From JBMDXB01 sp048594975 (GTDB lineage: Bacteria > Acidobacteriota > Vicinamibacteria > Vicinamibacterales > 2-12-FULL-66-21): DNA of 64,000 nucleotides. Both the position numbers and the translations under genes were made by a program. The notes under the pieces are model-generated. The model did no database searches. It saw only the letters and a list, made by a program, of their open reading frames with translations, and was not told the DNA's origin. The stretch lies in contig JBMDXQ010000027.1 of the NCBI GenBank assembly GCA_048594975.1, forward strand, positions 62,001 through 126,000, read 5' to 3'. Every line of letters starts with the position of its first letter. The stretch's first letter is position 1. Of this stretch, positions 53,105-62,300 are shown in pieces.

Positions 53105-53665
53105 TTACGCGGGCCACAGCCAGCCGAACGTCCCTGCCGTCAGCAGCGCGTAGATCAACCCGTCGAGGACCGTCTTGATCGTCGACGACCACGCCCTCCT
53201 GTACCAGATCGACTGCTGCAACACCGCCAGCGAGTAGGCCATGAAGGCCGACGTGCCCGCGAAGCGGAAGACCTCGAGGTAGTGCGCTCCCGGCCCGAGC
53301 GCTCGGCCGGCAACGTAAGCGGCGAAGATGCTCACGAGGACGGTATAGAGGAACCACTGCAGCAGGCTCATGCCCATGGCGGGCGGCCCCGGCGCAACGA
53401 TCGTCATGATCGCGACCGGCCCCTTGTCCCGTCTGGCGAGGAACTTCGGGTCCTTCATCGCCGCGGGCGACTGCGGGCAGGGCAGCAGGTAGTCGCCCGG
53501 CGGGATCTTGAACCGCCGCAACGCGTCCATCACGTTGTCCTCGTCGGGGACCTGACCGAAGTCGTGCCGGTGGATGGGCAGGACCATGTGGATGAGCGAG
53601 CTCGCGATGAAGACGAACACCGCGGAGAGGAGAATCGGCAGCGCCAACGACACGATCGAGACCAT
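53105..53665 (-). CDS. hypothetical membrane protein, four helices
   Basis: 186 residues. Helix 1 is at about 5-27 (LALPILLSAVFVFIASSLIHMVLP), followed by a soluble loop (HRHDFGQVPDEDNVMDALRRFKIPPGDYLLPCPQSP) and three more helices (about 97-118, 133-152 and 165-184). The loop has a conserved look (HRHDF, PPGDYLLP), suggesting a real family of unknown role. ATG 53665 has AGGAG at normal spacing. No function can be assigned. Confidence 0.75.
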   Translation of the reverse strand: MVSIVSLALPILLSAVFVFIASSLIHMVLPIHRHDFGQVPDEDNVMDALRRFKIPPGDYLLPCPQSPAAMKDPKFLARRDKGPVAIMTIVAPGPPAMGMSLLQWFLYTVLVSIFAAYVAGRALGPGAHYLEVFRFAGTSAFMAYSLAVLQQSIWYRRAWSSTIKTVLDGLIYALLTAGTFGWLWPA

Positions 53666-53728
53666 GCGGTTGCTCCTGCAGAGGGACGGGCCGGGCCCGG
53701 GCGGGCCCGGCGGGGGGCCGCGTGCGGC

Positions 53729-54010
53729 CTACTTCACGTGCTTGTTGACCAGCTTCGTCATCTCGAACATGTTCACCGACGCCTTGCCGCCGAAGACCGG
53801 CTTGAGCGCCGCGTCCGCCTTGATCATCCGCTTGTTCCTGCCGTCCTGCAGGTCGTTCTTCTTGATGTAGGCCCAGAGCTTCTTCGTGAGCTCGGTCCGC
53901 GGCATCGGCTTCGAGCCGACAACCTGCGAGAGCGCGGCATCCGGAGTCACGGGGGCCATGAACGCGGCATTCGGTTTGCGGGCGCTCTTCTTCTTCGCAG
54001 TCTTCGCCAT
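53729..54010 (-). CDS. SWIB/MDM2 domain protein
   Basis: 93 residues. A Lys-rich N-terminus (MAKTAKKKSARK) precedes one SWIB domain: SKPMPRTELTKKLWAYIKKNDLQDGRNKRMIKADAALKPVFGGKASVNMFEMTKLVNKHVK. The SWIB fold is best known from eukaryotic chromatin remodelling, but single-domain bacterial forms are recurrent in Chlamydiae and several soil phyla. The basic tail suggests nucleic acid binding. AAGGAGA precedes ATG 54010. Confidence 0.9.
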   Translation of the reverse strand: MAKTAKKKSARKPNAAFMAPVTPDAALSQVVGSKPMPRTELTKKLWAYIKKNDLQDGRNKRMIKADAALKPVFGGKASVNMFEMTKLVNKHVK

Positions 54011-54196
54011 CTGGTCTCCTTTGCGGGCGGCCCGGCCCGCCGACTGGCGGGGTGCGAGGGCGCCGCCCCGGAACGGGAAGTTGGACGCGCACAGGATGCC
54101 ATGAAAGCGGCCGATCGTGCGAGATTCCTGTGCGAACGCCCGGCGCCGCTCGAACCCGACGGCTGCCCCCGGCGCCGCCGCGCAGCGCCGGCTCCT

Positions 54197-56554
54197 TCAG
54201 GCTTCCAGCCTGACCGGCAGCACGGCCGCGACGGTCCCGAAGGCGCGCGCCGCGCTGCCGATCGCCGGCGCCACGCAGACGATCGGCGTTTCTCCGGCGC
54301 CGGCCGAGGGAAGGTCCTTGCGATCCAGCAGGACGATGTCGATGCGCGGCACGTCCGCGAACCGCGGCACGCGATACTGCGCCATCGTCCCGTTCAGGAT
54401 GCGGCCGTCGCGGAACTCGATGGCCTCGAACAAGGCTCCGCCGAGGCCCTGTACGACCGCGCCCTCGACCTGGTTGTGCAGGCCGTCCGGGTTGACGATG
54501 GCGCCGCACTCGAACGTGACGACAAGGCGTTCGACGTGGAACGCCGGCGTCGCGCCGGGCGGCGAGGCGGCGCCGGCGGTGGTCGGCCTGGCCGGCTCCC
54601 GCACGAGCGACAACTCGGCGGCGGTGGCCACGTAGCTGCCCTTTTCGGTGCCGCACGCGACGGCGAGCGCCCGCCCGGCCGCCAGCGTCCGCGGCCAGCC
54701 GATTCGCTTCGCCAGTTCGGTGAGCACGTTCCGCAACCGTTCGTCCTTGAGGTGGCGCAGCCTGAACTCCACCGGGTCGACGCCGAGCGCGCGCGCGATC
54801 GCGTCCATGTGCATCTCGCGCGCGTAGTGGTTTGCGGTCGCCGCCAGGCCGCGGTACGACCCCTGGCGCAGCGGCGACGCCGACGGATGGAACGCGATGC
54901 GCTGGTGGGGAACGTCGTAGGGCGAGCGGATGGCGGCGCTGCCGGAGTTCCAGTTGTCGAATTCCCACGCGACGAGGCGGCCGCCGGCGTCGACCGCCGC
55001 CTTGATGTCGATGACGCCCGCGGGACGGAAGTAGGCCCAGGCGAATTCCTCGGCGCGCGTCCACACCAGCTTCACCGGCCTGCCGACCGCCTTCGCGAGC
55101 CGCGCCGCCTCGATTGCTGCCTCACCCGTGTGTTTTCCGCCGTAGCCCGACCCCATGTCGGGGACGATCACGCGCACCTGTTCCTCGCGCAGGCGGAAGG
55201 CGTTCATCAACTCGGCTCGCACGCCGAAGGGGCGCTGCGTGCCGGTCCACACCGTCAGCGTCACGCTCGCGTCGCCGGGCGCCGCTGCTCCTTGCTCTTG
55301 CGCGCCCGCGCGGGTCCACTCGGCAACCGCCGCCCGCGGCTCGAGCGGCACGTGCGCGATGTACGGGATCCGGTAGCTCGCCTCGAACGTGCGGGCCGCG
55401 CTGCTTCGCGCGGCGGCGACGTCGCCCACCACAAAGGGCGCGCCGCCGCGGCCCTGCGCGGCACCGGCCGGTTGCGCCTTCTTCAAGTGCTCGTAGACGG
55501 TCGTGGAGTCGGGTTGCGGCGGCGGCTCGGTCCACCGGGCCTCGATCAGGTCGGCGGCGCGGCGCGCCGCACGCTCCGTTGGTGCCACGACGCCGAGCAG
55601 CTCGGCGTCGCGGACCACGCTGACGCCGGGCAGCGCGCGGGCGTTGCGGTCGTCCACGGATGCCAGCGTCGCGCCAATGGCCGGCGGCCGGACGATCCGC
55701 CCGTGAAGCATGCCGGGACGGACGATGTCTGGCGTGAAGGCCTGGCGGCCGGTCACGAACGCCCGGACGTCGACCTTCTTCACCGGCCGCCCCCGCACCT
55801 GCCACCGCTCCGCCGGTGTCACGGGCGCCTCCACGTCGACGACGCCGGTGAGCTGCTGGCCTTTCGTGAGCTCACCGTACCCGATGGCGCGGTCGCCGGC
55901 CCCGACGATCCGGCCGCCGCGAGCCTCGAGCGTTGCCCTATCGACTTCCAACACCGCGGCGGCGCGGTCCACGAGCATCTCCCGCGCGGTTGCCGCGGCG
56001 CGGGCGAGCTGCCGCCCCATGCGCGGCGTGCTCTGCGATCCGAACGTGCCGGCGTCGAACGGCGTCCGATCGGTGTCGGCCATCACCAGCGTGATGGACT
56101 CCATCGGCACGCGCAGCTCGTCGGCGACCGCCTGCGCCAGCGACGTGCGGACGTTCTGGCCGATCTCCACCTTGCCGGTGTACACGGTGACCTTGCCATC
56201 GCCGTCGACGTGCAGCCAGGCACCGAGCTTCGCGTCCTCGGGGCGCGGCTGGCCGCCGCGCCCCGACTCCTGCTGCGCGATTGCCGACGGCACCGTGGTG
56301 ATCACGACGAGGCCGCTGCCGACCAGCCGCATGAAATCGCGGCGCCCGACCCCGAACGCGTAGCGCGTGCCTTCGTCGAGCTCGTAGCGTTCCGGCTCGA
56401 TCGGCCCGGGGCCCGGCTCGGGCACCGTCGCACGAAGCCCGGAGCCTGCCGCTCGCGGCTCGGCTCGGGCTCCGGAGTGCGACGCCCGGAAGTGGCGGCT
56501 TGCAGAGCGGGGCTCGGCGTCCGGCCGGTCGATGTCGTCCGAGGAACGTCTCAT
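54197..56554 (-). CDS. second molybdenum hydroxylase large subunit, IorB/CoxL-like
   Basis: 785 residues from ATG 56554. A long charged N-terminus (about 1-75) precedes a Tat signal (GRRDFMRLVGSGLVVITTVPSAIA). VYTGKVEIGQNVRTSLAQAVADEL and QGSYRGLAATANHYARE occupy the molybdopterin-contact regions, and the active-site glutamate segment is PSAGAGETPIVCVAPAIGSA near the end. It is paralogous to the gene at 7269 but more basic and longer at the N-terminus. The ATGA overlap with its 2Fe-2S partner marks an operon. The substrate is unknown. Confidence 0.9.
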   Translation of the reverse strand: MRRSSDDIDRPDAEPRSASRHFRASHSGARAEPRAAGSGLRATVPEPGPGPIEPERYELDEGTRYAFGVGRRDFMRLVGSGLVVITTVPSAIAQQESGRGGQPRPEDAKLGAWLHVDGDGKVTVYTGKVEIGQNVRTSLAQAVADELRVPMESITLVMADTDRTPFDAGTFGSQSTPRMGRQLARAAATAREMLVDRAAAVLEVDRATLEARGGRIVGAGDRAIGYGELTKGQQLTGVVDVEAPVTPAERWQVRGRPVKKVDVRAFVTGRQAFTPDIVRPGMLHGRIVRPPAIGATLASVDDRNARALPGVSVVRDAELLGVVAPTERAARRAADLIEARWTEPPPQPDSTTVYEHLKKAQPAGAAQGRGGAPFVVGDVAAARSSAARTFEASYRIPYIAHVPLEPRAAVAEWTRAGAQEQGAAAPGDASVTLTVWTGTQRPFGVRAELMNAFRLREEQVRVIVPDMGSGYGGKHTGEAAIEAARLAKAVGRPVKLVWTRAEEFAWAYFRPAGVIDIKAAVDAGGRLVAWEFDNWNSGSAAIRSPYDVPHQRIAFHPSASPLRQGSYRGLAATANHYAREMHMDAIARALGVDPVEFRLRHLKDERLRNVLTELAKRIGWPRTLAAGRALAVACGTEKGSYVATAAELSLVREPARPTTAGAASPPGATPAFHVERLVVTFECGAIVNPDGLHNQVEGAVVQGLGGALFEAIEFRDGRILNGTMAQYRVPRFADVPRIDIVLLDRKDLPSAGAGETPIVCVAPAIGSAARAFGTVAAVLPVRLEA

Positions 56555-57042
56555 CGCATCACCCCCGCGGTATTCGTGGTTCGCAGGCGGTACGCGGCGC
56601 CCTGGATCGCACGGACGATGCGCGGGAACGTCCCGCAGCGGCAGACGTTCCGGTCGAGGGCGCGGGCGATGTCCTGCTCGGTCGGGTTCGCGTTGGCGCG
56701 CAGCAGCGCCACCGCCGCCATCACCATCCCCGGCGTGCAGTAGCCGCACTGGAATGCCTCCACATCGAGGAACGCTTCCTGGACCGGGTGCAGCCGGTCG
56801 CCGGACGCGAGCCCCTCGATGGTGGTGATGGGCTTGCCCGCGGCGGCGGCCAGGCCAGTGACGCAGGAGCGTACGGCGCGGCCGTCGACGAGCACCGTGC
56901 ACGCGCCGCACTGGCCCTCGCCGCAGCCGTACTTGCTGCCGGTGTGGCCGAGCTCGTAGCGGAGGACGGAGAGCAGGCTGTCGGCCGGCTCTCCGTCGAC
57001 GTCATGGGTTCTGCCGTTGATCCGGAGGGTGTAGCGAGGCAT
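56551..57042 (-). CDS. second 2Fe-2S small subunit, IorA/CoxS-like
   Basis: 163 residues from ATG 57042; the frame is open 27 more codons into repeat sequence that is unlikely to be coding. GCGEGQCGACTVLVDGRAVRSC and CGYCTPGMVMAAVALL...CRCGTFPRIVRAI give both 2Fe-2S clusters intact. It is the electron-transfer partner of the Mo subunit at 54197. Confidence 0.9.
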   Translation of the reverse strand: MPRYTLRINGRTHDVDGEPADSLLSVLRYELGHTGSKYGCGEGQCGACTVLVDGRAVRSCVTGLAAAAGKPITTIEGLASGDRLHPVQEAFLDVEAFQCGYCTPGMVMAAVALLRANANPTEQDIARALDRNVCRCGTFPRIVRAIQGAAYRLRTTNTAGVMR

Positions 57043-57060
57043 AGGTGCTATCGCGTGAAT

Positions 57061-57163
57061 CGGGCGGTTGAGCGACTGTGCGACCGGGTGATCGGGTGAT
57101 CGGAGGCGCAGATCGCATTTCACCGATCGCCAGATCGCCCGATTACCAGATCACCCTGTCGCC
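57061..57163. repeat. drifting GATCGGGTG/GATCGCCA tandem repeat across a stop codon
   Basis: GGTGATCGG, CAGATCGC and CGATCGCC variants recur every 8-9 bases. On the minus strand the repeat encodes the last residues (DRVIW) and the TAA stop (57143-57145) of the DUF3500 gene, then continues towards the 2Fe-2S gene start. Confidence 0.7.
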
Positions 57164-58318
57164 ATGTCCATGACCCGGGTTGTTCTTGTGCTTCTCGTAG
57201 TGCTGCCGCAGCAGGTCCTTGCCGTAGTCGTTGCCGTTCGGCGTGCGCACCACGGAATGGACGTGGATGCGGCCCGGGACGCGCGGGCCGGGGAGCGCAA
57301 CGGGCGTCTGGTGATCGAACTCAATCAGGATCACGGGGCTGTGGATGCGGTAGTAGAAGACCGCCTCCGGCCCGGTGCCGCCGATCCAGGCGAAGTAGGT
57401 ATGGTCCAGGTGTTTCCGCACTTCGTCCATCTTCACCCGCGCGTGGCCGTCCGGCATGTTGCCGACGTAGATGGCGATGACGTCGAGGAGCCTGCGCTTC
57501 TGCGCCTCGGTCATCGCCGACGCTGGAAGACCGGCGTAGGGCAGGACCAGGTTGTCGCGGAACGCCTGCGCCTGCGCGTCGTTGCGCACCTTCTCGGCGG
57601 CTATCGTCGCCGTCGCGCGCTGCTCCGGCGTGAGCGATCCCATCAGCGACTCGCCGCGCGCCTGCTCATCCTGCAGCACCTTCGTCCCGGCGTACTTGCC
57701 CGATTCGGCGATGACCGGCTCGGACCCCCAGAACGACGGCGTCATCACGATCTGGTCGCCGAGCACGACGTAGTTGACGATGAGGTGGTGCCCTTCGAGC
57801 TGCCAGCCCCACGGCTTGGTGTCGGAGGGCTCCCCCATGACTGCGAGCCAGTAGAGGAACTCGCCGTACTCCTCGAAGCGCTTGGTCAGCTCGGCGATGG
57901 TCTCGTTGAGGCGCATGATGTTGCGCGCGTTCTCGAGGCCACGCGCGCTCAGGCTTGCCTTCAGCAGCCCCCAGGCGAGATCGCGCTGTGGCGCGGACAT
58001 CTCCTTGAAGCTCACGCCCTGGCGCGCCGCCCGGTGGACGTTGTTCCACTGCCGCCACTGTTCGTCGTCCGCGGCAAAGGTCGCGCCCGCGCGCTGCTCC
58101 GGGGTAAGGCCGGCCAGGAACCGCGCCGCCGCTTCCCTGACCGGCGCGGTGCTGACGCCTGTAGCCCGAATCGTGAAGAGGTCCTGCTCCACGGACCCGT
58201 CGGCGGTGACGCCCTTGAACGGCTCGAGCGGCTTCGCGGGTTGCGGCTGCTGGAGAACCGCGAGCAGCGGAAGCGGGGCCAGGATGGAGATGATGAGCGC
58301 GGTGCGGAATCGAGGCAT
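57143..58318 (-). CDS. DUF3500 family secreted protein
   Basis: 391 residues from ATG 58318 (a TTG four codons upstream is possible). The signal peptide is RTALIISILAPLPLLAVL. The family segments FLAGLTPEQRAGATF, YWLAVMGEPSDTKPWGWQLEGHHLIVNYVVLGDQIVMTPSFWGSEP, HTYFAWIGGTGPEAVFYYRIHSPVILIEFDHQ and the His-rich end HIHSVVRTPNGNDYGKDLL are typical of DUF3500. The clustered Glu/His residues could bind a metal; the reaction is not established. The 125-base gap before the DUF4159 gene holds only GC-rich palindromic sequence (GGGGCCCC at about 58360). Confidence 0.85.
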   Translation of the reverse strand: MPRFRTALIISILAPLPLLAVLQQPQPAKPLEPFKGVTADGSVEQDLFTIRATGVSTAPVREAAARFLAGLTPEQRAGATFAADDEQWRQWNNVHRAARQGVSFKEMSAPQRDLAWGLLKASLSARGLENARNIMRLNETIAELTKRFEEYGEFLYWLAVMGEPSDTKPWGWQLEGHHLIVNYVVLGDQIVMTPSFWGSEPVIAESGKYAGTKVLQDEQARGESLMGSLTPEQRATATIAAEKVRNDAQAQAFRDNLVLPYAGLPASAMTEAQKRRLLDVIAIYVGNMPDGHARVKMDEVRKHLDHTYFAWIGGTGPEAVFYYRIHSPVILIEFDHQTPVALPGPRVPGRIHVHSVVRTPNGNDYGKDLLRQHYEKHKNNPGHGHGDRVIW

Positions 58319-58443
58319 AGGCTTGTTCAACGGCTCTGTCAGCTTTTCTCAGTACGCGTGGGGCCCCAGCCGCACGCGCTTGACGCTCGCTTCGCTCGCG
58401 GGCCCCGGTCCTCGCACGTCGCCCGCGGTACCGTTGCATCTGT

Positions 58444-59331
58444 TCAGTGCGTCATCGCGTACACCAGGACGTTGATCCCGACCTGGTACCCCTCCGGTGA
58501 GAAGCGGTAGAAGAAGCCGGGATCCTCCCCCTCACGCTCCCAGGCGTCGGCGATGTCCGTGTTGTGCGTGATGAGCACGACCAGCCGGCCCTTGCGATCG
58601 TTGACGCCGCGCACGTGGACCTCGGCGCTGTCCTCGCCCATCTCCGACGTCCGTCCGCCCGAGCGGCGCCAGAACGCGATGTTCGGGATTTGCGGCACCT
58701 GCCGCACCTCGAACATCGTCCGGAAGATCGCGTGGTCCATGCGCAGCTCGAACATCGGGTACTCGGCCGACGGCAGGATGCGTTCGAGCTCGTTCATCCA
58801 GTCGTCCCACGCGTCCTCGCCCCAGAAGTCGTCCACCCAGAGGAAGCCGCCCTTCAGCAGGTACTCGCGCAGCCTGGTCACCTCGATATCGCTGAATCCT
58901 GCCGCGCCCGCGTCCTCCATCAGCAGGAACGGGCACTTGAACAGGGCGTCGTCGGTGGCCGGGACCACGAGGTAGTTGGGCTCGCCGCCCGGCTGGCGGC
59001 TGACGCGCGTCTTGGTCAGCTCCGACAGCCGGACCGTGAAGTTGGCGTCGGCGTCCGGGTAGTCGGTGGACCAGCCGGAGCCGCTCTGGTGGCGGCGGAC
59101 CTGGTTGTAGTACAGCCGGCAGAAGTTGAACGAGCCGTCGAAGCTGGCGGCGTTCGGGAAGCGCGGCGGCGCGCGGCGGAACCGCTGCCCCCACTGGCGC
59201 CATCCGTCCTGCGCGGCGGCAGCGGCGACGAGCGACACGGCCACGACCAGCGCGATCGACAGCCGCGTCAGGGCGGCCGACGGCACGTGCAGGCAGGCAC
59301 CGCGCCGGCGCGAAGGGTCGCCCGGCGTCAT
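58444..59331 (-). CDS. DUF4159 domain protein
   Basis: 295 residues. A signal or anchor (LTRLSIALVVAVSLVAAAAA) is followed by the DUF4159 core: FNFCRLYYNQVRRHQSGSGWSTDYPDADANFTVRLSELTKTRV, LREYLLKGGFLWVDDFWGEDAWDDWMNELERILP, and LVVLITHNTDIADAWEREG near the end. The fold resembles a glutamine-amidotransferase-like domain, although the usual catalytic Cys is not evident. ATG 59331 overlaps the stop of the upstream DUF4175 gene by four bases (ATGA). It is usually encoded with MoxR/BatA genes. Confidence 0.85.
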   Translation of the reverse strand: MTPGDPSRRRGACLHVPSAALTRLSIALVVAVSLVAAAAAQDGWRQWGQRFRRAPPRFPNAASFDGSFNFCRLYYNQVRRHQSGSGWSTDYPDADANFTVRLSELTKTRVSRQPGGEPNYLVVPATDDALFKCPFLLMEDAGAAGFSDIEVTRLREYLLKGGFLWVDDFWGEDAWDDWMNELERILPSAEYPMFELRMDHAIFRTMFEVRQVPQIPNIAFWRRSGGRTSEMGEDSAEVHVRGVNDRKGRLVVLITHNTDIADAWEREGEDPGFFYRFSPEGYQVGINVLVYAMTH

Positions 59332-62300
59332 TTCTTGATGGCCAGCGACTTGTAATACTCCTCGACCTTCTTGCGGAATTCCTCGGGCACGGTGTCGCTT
59401 CCGGAGAGGAACACCTCGTTGCCCTTCAGCTCCGACTTGCGGCGGAGGTTGTACTCGAAGCGCTTCAGCCCCTCGGTTACGAACGTCTGCAGTCGCTGCA
59501 GCTCGGACGCGTTGTGGTAGACGCGATCGTCGTCGAGCGCGCGCAGCCCTTTGAGGATGTCGTCCAGCTCGCGCGGGTCGATCTTCTGCCCCTGTACGAG
59601 GCGGCGGAGCTGCTGCGCCTCGTTCGTCCACTGGCGAACCTCGTTGCGGAACTGGCGGATGTCGTCGGAAGTGTAGCGACCCGGCCGGCGCGACCCCGCG
59701 CCGCCCATGTCTTCGCGCCACGGACCGACCGTGTCACCCTCGCCGCCGCCGCCCTCGTTCGTCCGTCCACCCTCGTTCCGTCCGCCCTGGCCGCCCGGCT
59801 GGCCCTCCCGGGCCTGGCCCTGTTCACCCTGCTGGCCACGCTGACCCTGCTGACCCTCTGGGCCCTCTTGGCCCTGCTGGTTCTGTTCGTTCTGTTGCGC
59901 ACGCCCGGAGGTCGTCTGCCCCGGCGCGTTCTGCCCCTGGGCGCGCTGCTCGGCGCGCTCGCGCATGCGCTGCTCGAGCGACTCCATGCCGCGCGCCAGG
60001 TTGCGCGCCCGCTCGAGCGTATCGCTACCGGAAGCGGACCGTCCCAGCGCGGAGGCCGCCTGCGACAGCTTGTCGGTGAGCGCCCTGAGGTGCTCGGCAA
60101 CCTCACCGTCCAGCCGCTGCGCCTCGGCCTGGCCCTCCTGCGAGCCCTGTTCCAGCACGCGCGCGGAGTAGCGGACCTTCTCGCGCATCCGGTTCTCACG
60201 GATCGTGTTCGCGGCCTCCTCGACCTTTCGCGCCGCCTGCCGCTCGTCGCGCCGTATCTCCGCGGCGGTACGATCGAGCTGCTTCTCGAACTCGCCGACG
60301 CGCGACTCCAGCTCGCGCTTGCGTTCGGCCAGCTGCTGGACCTGCTGCTGGCGGCGGTCGCCGCCGGGGTCGATGCCCTTGGTGTCCTCGGAAATCTGCC
60401 GCTGATCGCCGGCAAGCTCCTGGGCGCGGCGCAGCGCCTCCTGGACGTCGCGTTCCGCACGCCCCGACTGCGACTGCTGCAGCTGGCGCTGCGCCTCGCG
60501 GAGCTTCTCCAGCGCATCGGCGGCCTGCGCGCCGGACGCCTGCTGCCCGCCGGCCGCGGCGCGCCGCATCGCGTCGGCGGACTGCCGCAGCTGGCGCGCC
60601 GCCTGCTGGAGGTCGGATCGGTTCTGCTCGCGCGACAGCTGCTCCAGCCGGCGCGCCGCTTCCTCGACCTGGTCGGCGAGCGCGCGCTGCTGGTCGCCGG
60701 CCCCGCCGCCGCTCTGCTGCTGGCCGAGCGCCGCGCGCCGCCGCTGCCGTTCTGCCTCCTGCTCCTGGCGGCGCGCCAGCTCCTTCAGTTTCTCCGCCAG
60801 CTCGTCGACCTGCTGGTCGGCCTGCTGCTGCGAGACCTGCTGGCGCGTCTCGTACTGGTTGGCCATCTTGTCGAGCTCCATCTCGAACAGGTCGGCGAGG
60901 TCCTGCGCCATGGAGCTCTGTCCCCCGCCGCTTCCGCCGCCGCCCTGCTGGCGGCCCATCTGCACCTGCAGCTCGTACTCTTCCTCGGCCTTCTGCAGGA
61001 ACTGCAGCGCCTTCTGTTCGGGCGCCAGCGCGGCGTCCGGGTTGACCGCCTGCAGCTTCGCCTCCGCGTCCTTCATCGCCGCGGTGGCCTGCGGCAGCAG
61101 TTCCGCGACCTTCTTGAAGCGCGGATCCTGCTCGACGAGCCGGCTGTTCATTCGCGTCAGCAGGCCCTCGACCTGCTCGCGCAGCCGCGACTGCGACAGC
61201 CCGACGACGACGGAGTTCTCGCGCAGCTTGTCGGCGGTCAGTTTCTTGCGATCGCGCTGGACGTTGAAGGTGGCCGCGATGATGCGCCGCTGCTGGTCGG
61301 AGAGCGCGCCCACCTCGCCGCCGCCACCGCCCCCCCCGGCGCCGGCGTCCGACTGCGCCCGGCGGAACTCCTTGCTGAGCGGCCTGATGCGCAGGAAGTA
61401 GATGTCGCTTGTCGTCTGCTTCCGCCCGCCGACGGCGTCGTTGTCGGCGGCCTGCGCGTAGTAGGACACGAAATCCCCCGGCTCGACGTTGAACTCCTCG
61501 AGGTAGAACGTGTGCCCGGCGGTCACCTCCTGCAGCCGGGCGCGGCCGTCGAACAGCCGCACGGTCTTCGCCGGCCCGCCGTTGACCGAGTACACCAGAT
61601 CGAGGTCACGCACCCCGAAGTCGTCCTCGGCGCGCGCCTCGATGAACACCTCTTCGATCGGCGAGGCGGTGGTGTCGCGCCCGGGCTTCGCGACCGAAAC
61701 GGTCGGCGCCATGTCGGTCAGCACGTCGATCGAGTATTTCGGCGAACCCGCCACGCGCTCGCCGTTCGGCGCGTCGAGTTCCACGTGGTAGAAGCCGTCC
61801 TTCTCCACCGTGAACCGGGTGGTCAGCGCGCCGTCGGCGGCCGCGGCGAGCGGCGCCGGCGTCATCTCGTCGAGCACTACCTGGCCGCCGCGCGAGGCCA
61901 TGGTCGGGACCACCTTCACGCGAACCTCGGTACCGCGCAGGACGGCGATGTCGCCGCCGTCCTCGACCTTCTGCGGGGCCAGCCCGGTGTACGCGGGGAA
62001 ATGGAACTCGAGCTCGAGCGTCTCGACGTACGGAAGCTCGACGACCTTGAGCGAGAACACCGGCGAGCGCACGCCCGAGGCTTCGACGAAATAGTCCACT
62101 GAGCCCGCCAGGTCGAACAGCATGCCCTCGAACCGCCCGTCGTCGCCGCGCACGAGCGGCAGCCGCTCGAAGGCGGCGTCCGGCGACTTCCGCACCATCA
62201 GCGAGGCGCGATCGGCGTCGAATCCCGAGAGCGCGGCGGCGACGGCCTGGTCGACGCCGCGCGGCACGGTAGCGTTGCCCGGCGTGACCTCGATGCGGTA

